Positions 3,938 through 5,750 of a stretch of 5,750 nucleotides of DNA are shown in pieces. Location: assembly GCA_947462525.1 (NCBI GenBank), contig CANHPK010000122.1, positions 1-5,750 on the forward strand, read 5' to 3'. The notes under the pieces are model-generated. The model was not told where the DNA came from. It was given only the letters and a program-made list of their open reading frames with translations, and ran no database searches. The translations under genes were made by a program, and so were the position numbers. The stretch comes from Roseiflexaceae bacterium. GTDB taxonomy: Bacteria > Chloroflexota > Chloroflexia > Chloroflexales > Roseiflexaceae. Every line of letters starts with the position of its first letter. The stretch's first letter is position 1.

Positions 3938-5750
3938 ACATCCCAGAACATACCCTGACAACCCTCGAATTCCCGGCAATCCGGAACATGCTGGCGCTGC
4001 ACGCCAGCTTTTCGGCGTCGAAGCAGATGATTCAGACGCTGTCGCCTTCGTGCGACGCGTATGTCATCGGCATGGCGCTGGCCCAAACGCGTGAAGCGCG
4101 TTATCTGCTCGACACCTACCCCGATCTGAGCATCGGCGCCGCCCGCGACATCCGCGACAGCGTGCGCCTGGCCGAACGTGGCGGCGTGCTCGACGCCGGT
4201 TCTCTGCTCGAAGTCGCACGGACGCTGGGTGCCGCCCGGCGCTTCAAACAGAGCTTTGCGTCGGTTGACCCACTGCGCATCCCGCTGCTCTACGACGCCA
4301 TCCAACGGCTGCCGGTCCTCCCCAACATCGAAGACCGCATCGACCGCTCGATCAACAACGACGGCGACGTGCTCGACTCGGCCAGCCCCAAGCTGGGTTC
4401 GCTGCGGAGCGAGATCCGCATCACCATGGCACGTGTCCAAGAGCGCCTGCAACACATCGTCTCGTCTGGGCAATACAGCGACGCCCTGCAAGAGTCCATC
4501 GTCACCGTGCGCAACGGCCGCTACGTCGTACCGGTCAAAGCCAGCCACAAACGGATGGTCAAAGGCCTCGTGCATGACCAATCGGGCAAAGGCATCACCC
4601 TGTACATCGAACCGCTCGTCGTGGTGGAGCTCAACAACAAACTCCGCGAGCTCCAACTGGACGAAGCCGACGAAGTCGCCCGGATTCTGGCCGAGCTGTC
4701 CGACATGGTCGGCGCACAGGCGAGCTACATCCGCACCGGCATCACAGCGTTGGCCGAACTCGACTTTTCGATTGCCAAAGCGCGCTTTGCCGGGCATCTG
4801 AACGCCGTTGAACCAATCATGGTCGACGTCCAGAACGGCCAAGATCCTGCCATCGTGCTCATCAAGGCCCGCCATCCCCTCATCGACCCGACCAAAGTCG
4901 TCCCCACCGATATCGCCATGCCCCACGAGACGCGCATCACGCTCATCACCGGTCCCAACACCGGTGGCAAAACCGTGTCGCTCAAGACCACCGGACTGCT
5001 GGCATTGATGGCCCAATCGGGCTTGTTCATCCCCGCCGGTGATGGGTCTACGCTACCGGTGTTTGGGCGCATTTTTGCCGACATCGGCGACGAACAGAGC
5101 ATCGAGCAGAGCCTGTCGACCTTTTCGTCACATATGAAGAACATCATCGGCATCCTCGAATCCCTCGACAGCCACATCGAACCTGCACCATCGACAGTCC
5201 AGATGCTCCAGCCCACCGATTGGCAACCGCGCGAGCCGGTGTTTGTCGACGACCTGCCCGTGCTGATCCTCTTCGACGAACTCGGCGCTGGTACCGACCC
5301 CGTCGAGGGTTCGGCCCTTGCACGCGCCATCATCGACCACATCCTGCACTACGGTGTCTTTGCCATTGCAACGACCCACTACGCCGAACTCAAGGCCTAC
5401 GCATATACGACCCCGGGCGTCCAGAACGCCTCGGTCGAGTTCAATGCCGAGACGCTGTCGCCTACCTATCGCCTGATGATCGGCGTTCCTGGGCGGTCGA
5501 ATGCCCTGGCCATCGCCACGCGACTGGGCTTGTCACGCGACATCATCGAAAAAGCGCGCGCCACCCTGCCCAACCAAGAACTCCACGTCGATACCCTGCT
5601 TGCCGCCATCCAAAAGGAACGGCGCGAAGCAGCCACCATGCTGGCCGATGCTGCTGCCGTCGAAGCAGCCGCCATCGAGCTCCAACGTGACTTTGCACAG
5701 CAACGCCGCGATTTCGAGGCGCAGCTCGAACAAGAGCGCCAGGCAGCGGC
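3934..5750 (+). CDS. mutS2: MutS2 family ATPase (C-terminus beyond the window)
   Basis: The frame stays open for 605 codons to the window edge. It starts with the MutS2 opening (LTTLEFPAIRNML) and has no mismatch-recognition domain, unlike MutS. Core and clamp helices occupy about 1-320. The ABC-type ATPase follows: Walker A GPNTGGKT (340-347), the STFSSHM segment (395-401), Walker B LILFDE (444-449) with ELGAGTDP, the conserved THYAELKAY (481-489), and GVPGRSNAL (517-525). A charged, probably coiled-coil region runs from about 545. About 28 extra residues (414-441) separate the ATPase segments. The KOW and Smr nuclease domains expected in a protein of roughly 780-800 residues are not in view. 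MutS2 proteins suppress recombination in some bacteria, and in B. subtilis also act on collided ribosomes. The start has no clear ribosome site and relies on the ATGA overlap with cvpA. Confidence 0.95.
   Translation, partial: MNIPEHTLTTLEFPAIRNMLALHASFSASKQMIQTLSPSCDAYVIGMALAQTREARYLLDTYPDLSIGAARDIRDSVRLAERGGVLDAGSLLEVARTLGAARRFKQSFASVDPLRIPLLYDAIQRLPVLPNIEDRIDRSINNDGDVLDSASPKLGSLRSEIRITMARVQERLQHIVSSGQYSDALQESIVTVRNGRYVVPVKASHKRMVKGLVHDQSGKGITLYIEPLVVVELNNKLRELQLDEADEVARILAELSDMVGAQASYIRTGITALAELDFSIAKARFAGHLNAVEPIMVDVQNGQDPAIVLIKARHPLIDPTKVVPTDIAMPHETRITLITGPNTGGKTVSLKTTGLLALMAQSGLFIPAGDGSTLPVFGRIFADIGDEQSIEQSLSTFSSHMKNIIGILESLDSHIEPAPSTVQMLQPTDWQPREPVFVDDLPVLILFDELGAGTDPVEGSALARAIIDHILHYGVFAIATTHYAELKAYAYTTPGVQNASVEFNAETLSPTYRLMIGVPGRSNALAIATRLGLSRDIIEKARATLPNQELHVDTLLAAIQKERREAATMLADAAAVEAAAIELQRDFAQQRRDFEAQLEQERQAA
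5173..5256 (+). other. In-frame insertion in the MutS2 ATPase domain
   Basis: Residues 414-441 lie between the helix ending ILESLDS and the Walker B strand. In typical MutS2 proteins these are joined by only a few residues (recalled from the B. subtilis sequence). The insertion is rich in Pro, Gln and acidic residues and lacks hydrophobic periodicity, so it should be a surface loop. The reading frame is intact on both sides. Confidence 0.6.

Noticed and set aside
3904..5016. Long open frame on the minus strand (370 codons) opposite mutS2
   Set aside because: It is antisense to well-conserved MutS2 motifs, has a composition rich in Asp, Gly, Val and His typical of a shadow frame in GC-rich DNA, and shows no recognisable domain.

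Overview
The window is a stretch of ordinary bacterial chromosome of moderately high GC content. It holds three complete genes, one gene complete apart from an uncertain start, and two genes cut by the window edges. The best guess for the host is a member of the Chloroflexota (green non-sulfur bacteria and relatives). That rests on the style of the ThrRS and MutS2 proteins (a ThrRS without its TGS domain, and a MutS2 with extra sequence between its Walker motifs) and on repeat-rich intergenic DNA. It is an inference and was not tested by any search.

Layout. At the left edge, on the minus strand, is the start of a short membrane-anchored protein (1-77), preceded by an intrinsic terminator (95-130) that closes thrS. 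The gene thrS (137-1918, minus) encodes a threonyl-tRNA synthetase with editing, catalytic and anticodon-binding domains but no N-terminal TGS domain. A 331-base gene-free gap (1919-2249) follows. It contains the thrS promoter with a perfect palindrome over the expected start of transcription, a 21-bp tandem repeat running into a strong hairpin, a second imperfect inverted repeat with CT-rich sequence, and the promoter of the next gene. A small VOC/glyoxalase-fold gene (2250-2639, plus) then converges on a minus-strand gene for an anchored, exported protein of unknown function (2715-3221). A perfect 12-bp hairpin lies between their stop codons. The intergenic DNA at 3222-3376 carries divergent promoters for that unknown gene and for a CvpA-family membrane protein (3377-3937, plus). 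The CvpA gene overlaps by four bases with mutS2 (3934 to beyond 5750), which lacks its C-terminal part here because the window ends.

How the genes relate. Only cvpA-mutS2 is a clear operon. CvpA-family genes are also found close to mutS2 in Firmicutes such as Bacillus subtilis. The other genes look like independent housekeeping units: tRNA charging (thrS), a possible small-molecule enzyme (VOC) and an envelope protein. I found no mobile element, CRISPR array, RNA gene or defence system. The most interesting parts are the composite repeat block upstream of thrS, the palindrome at the thrS promoter, the domain loss in ThrRS and the insertion in the MutS2 ATPase domain.
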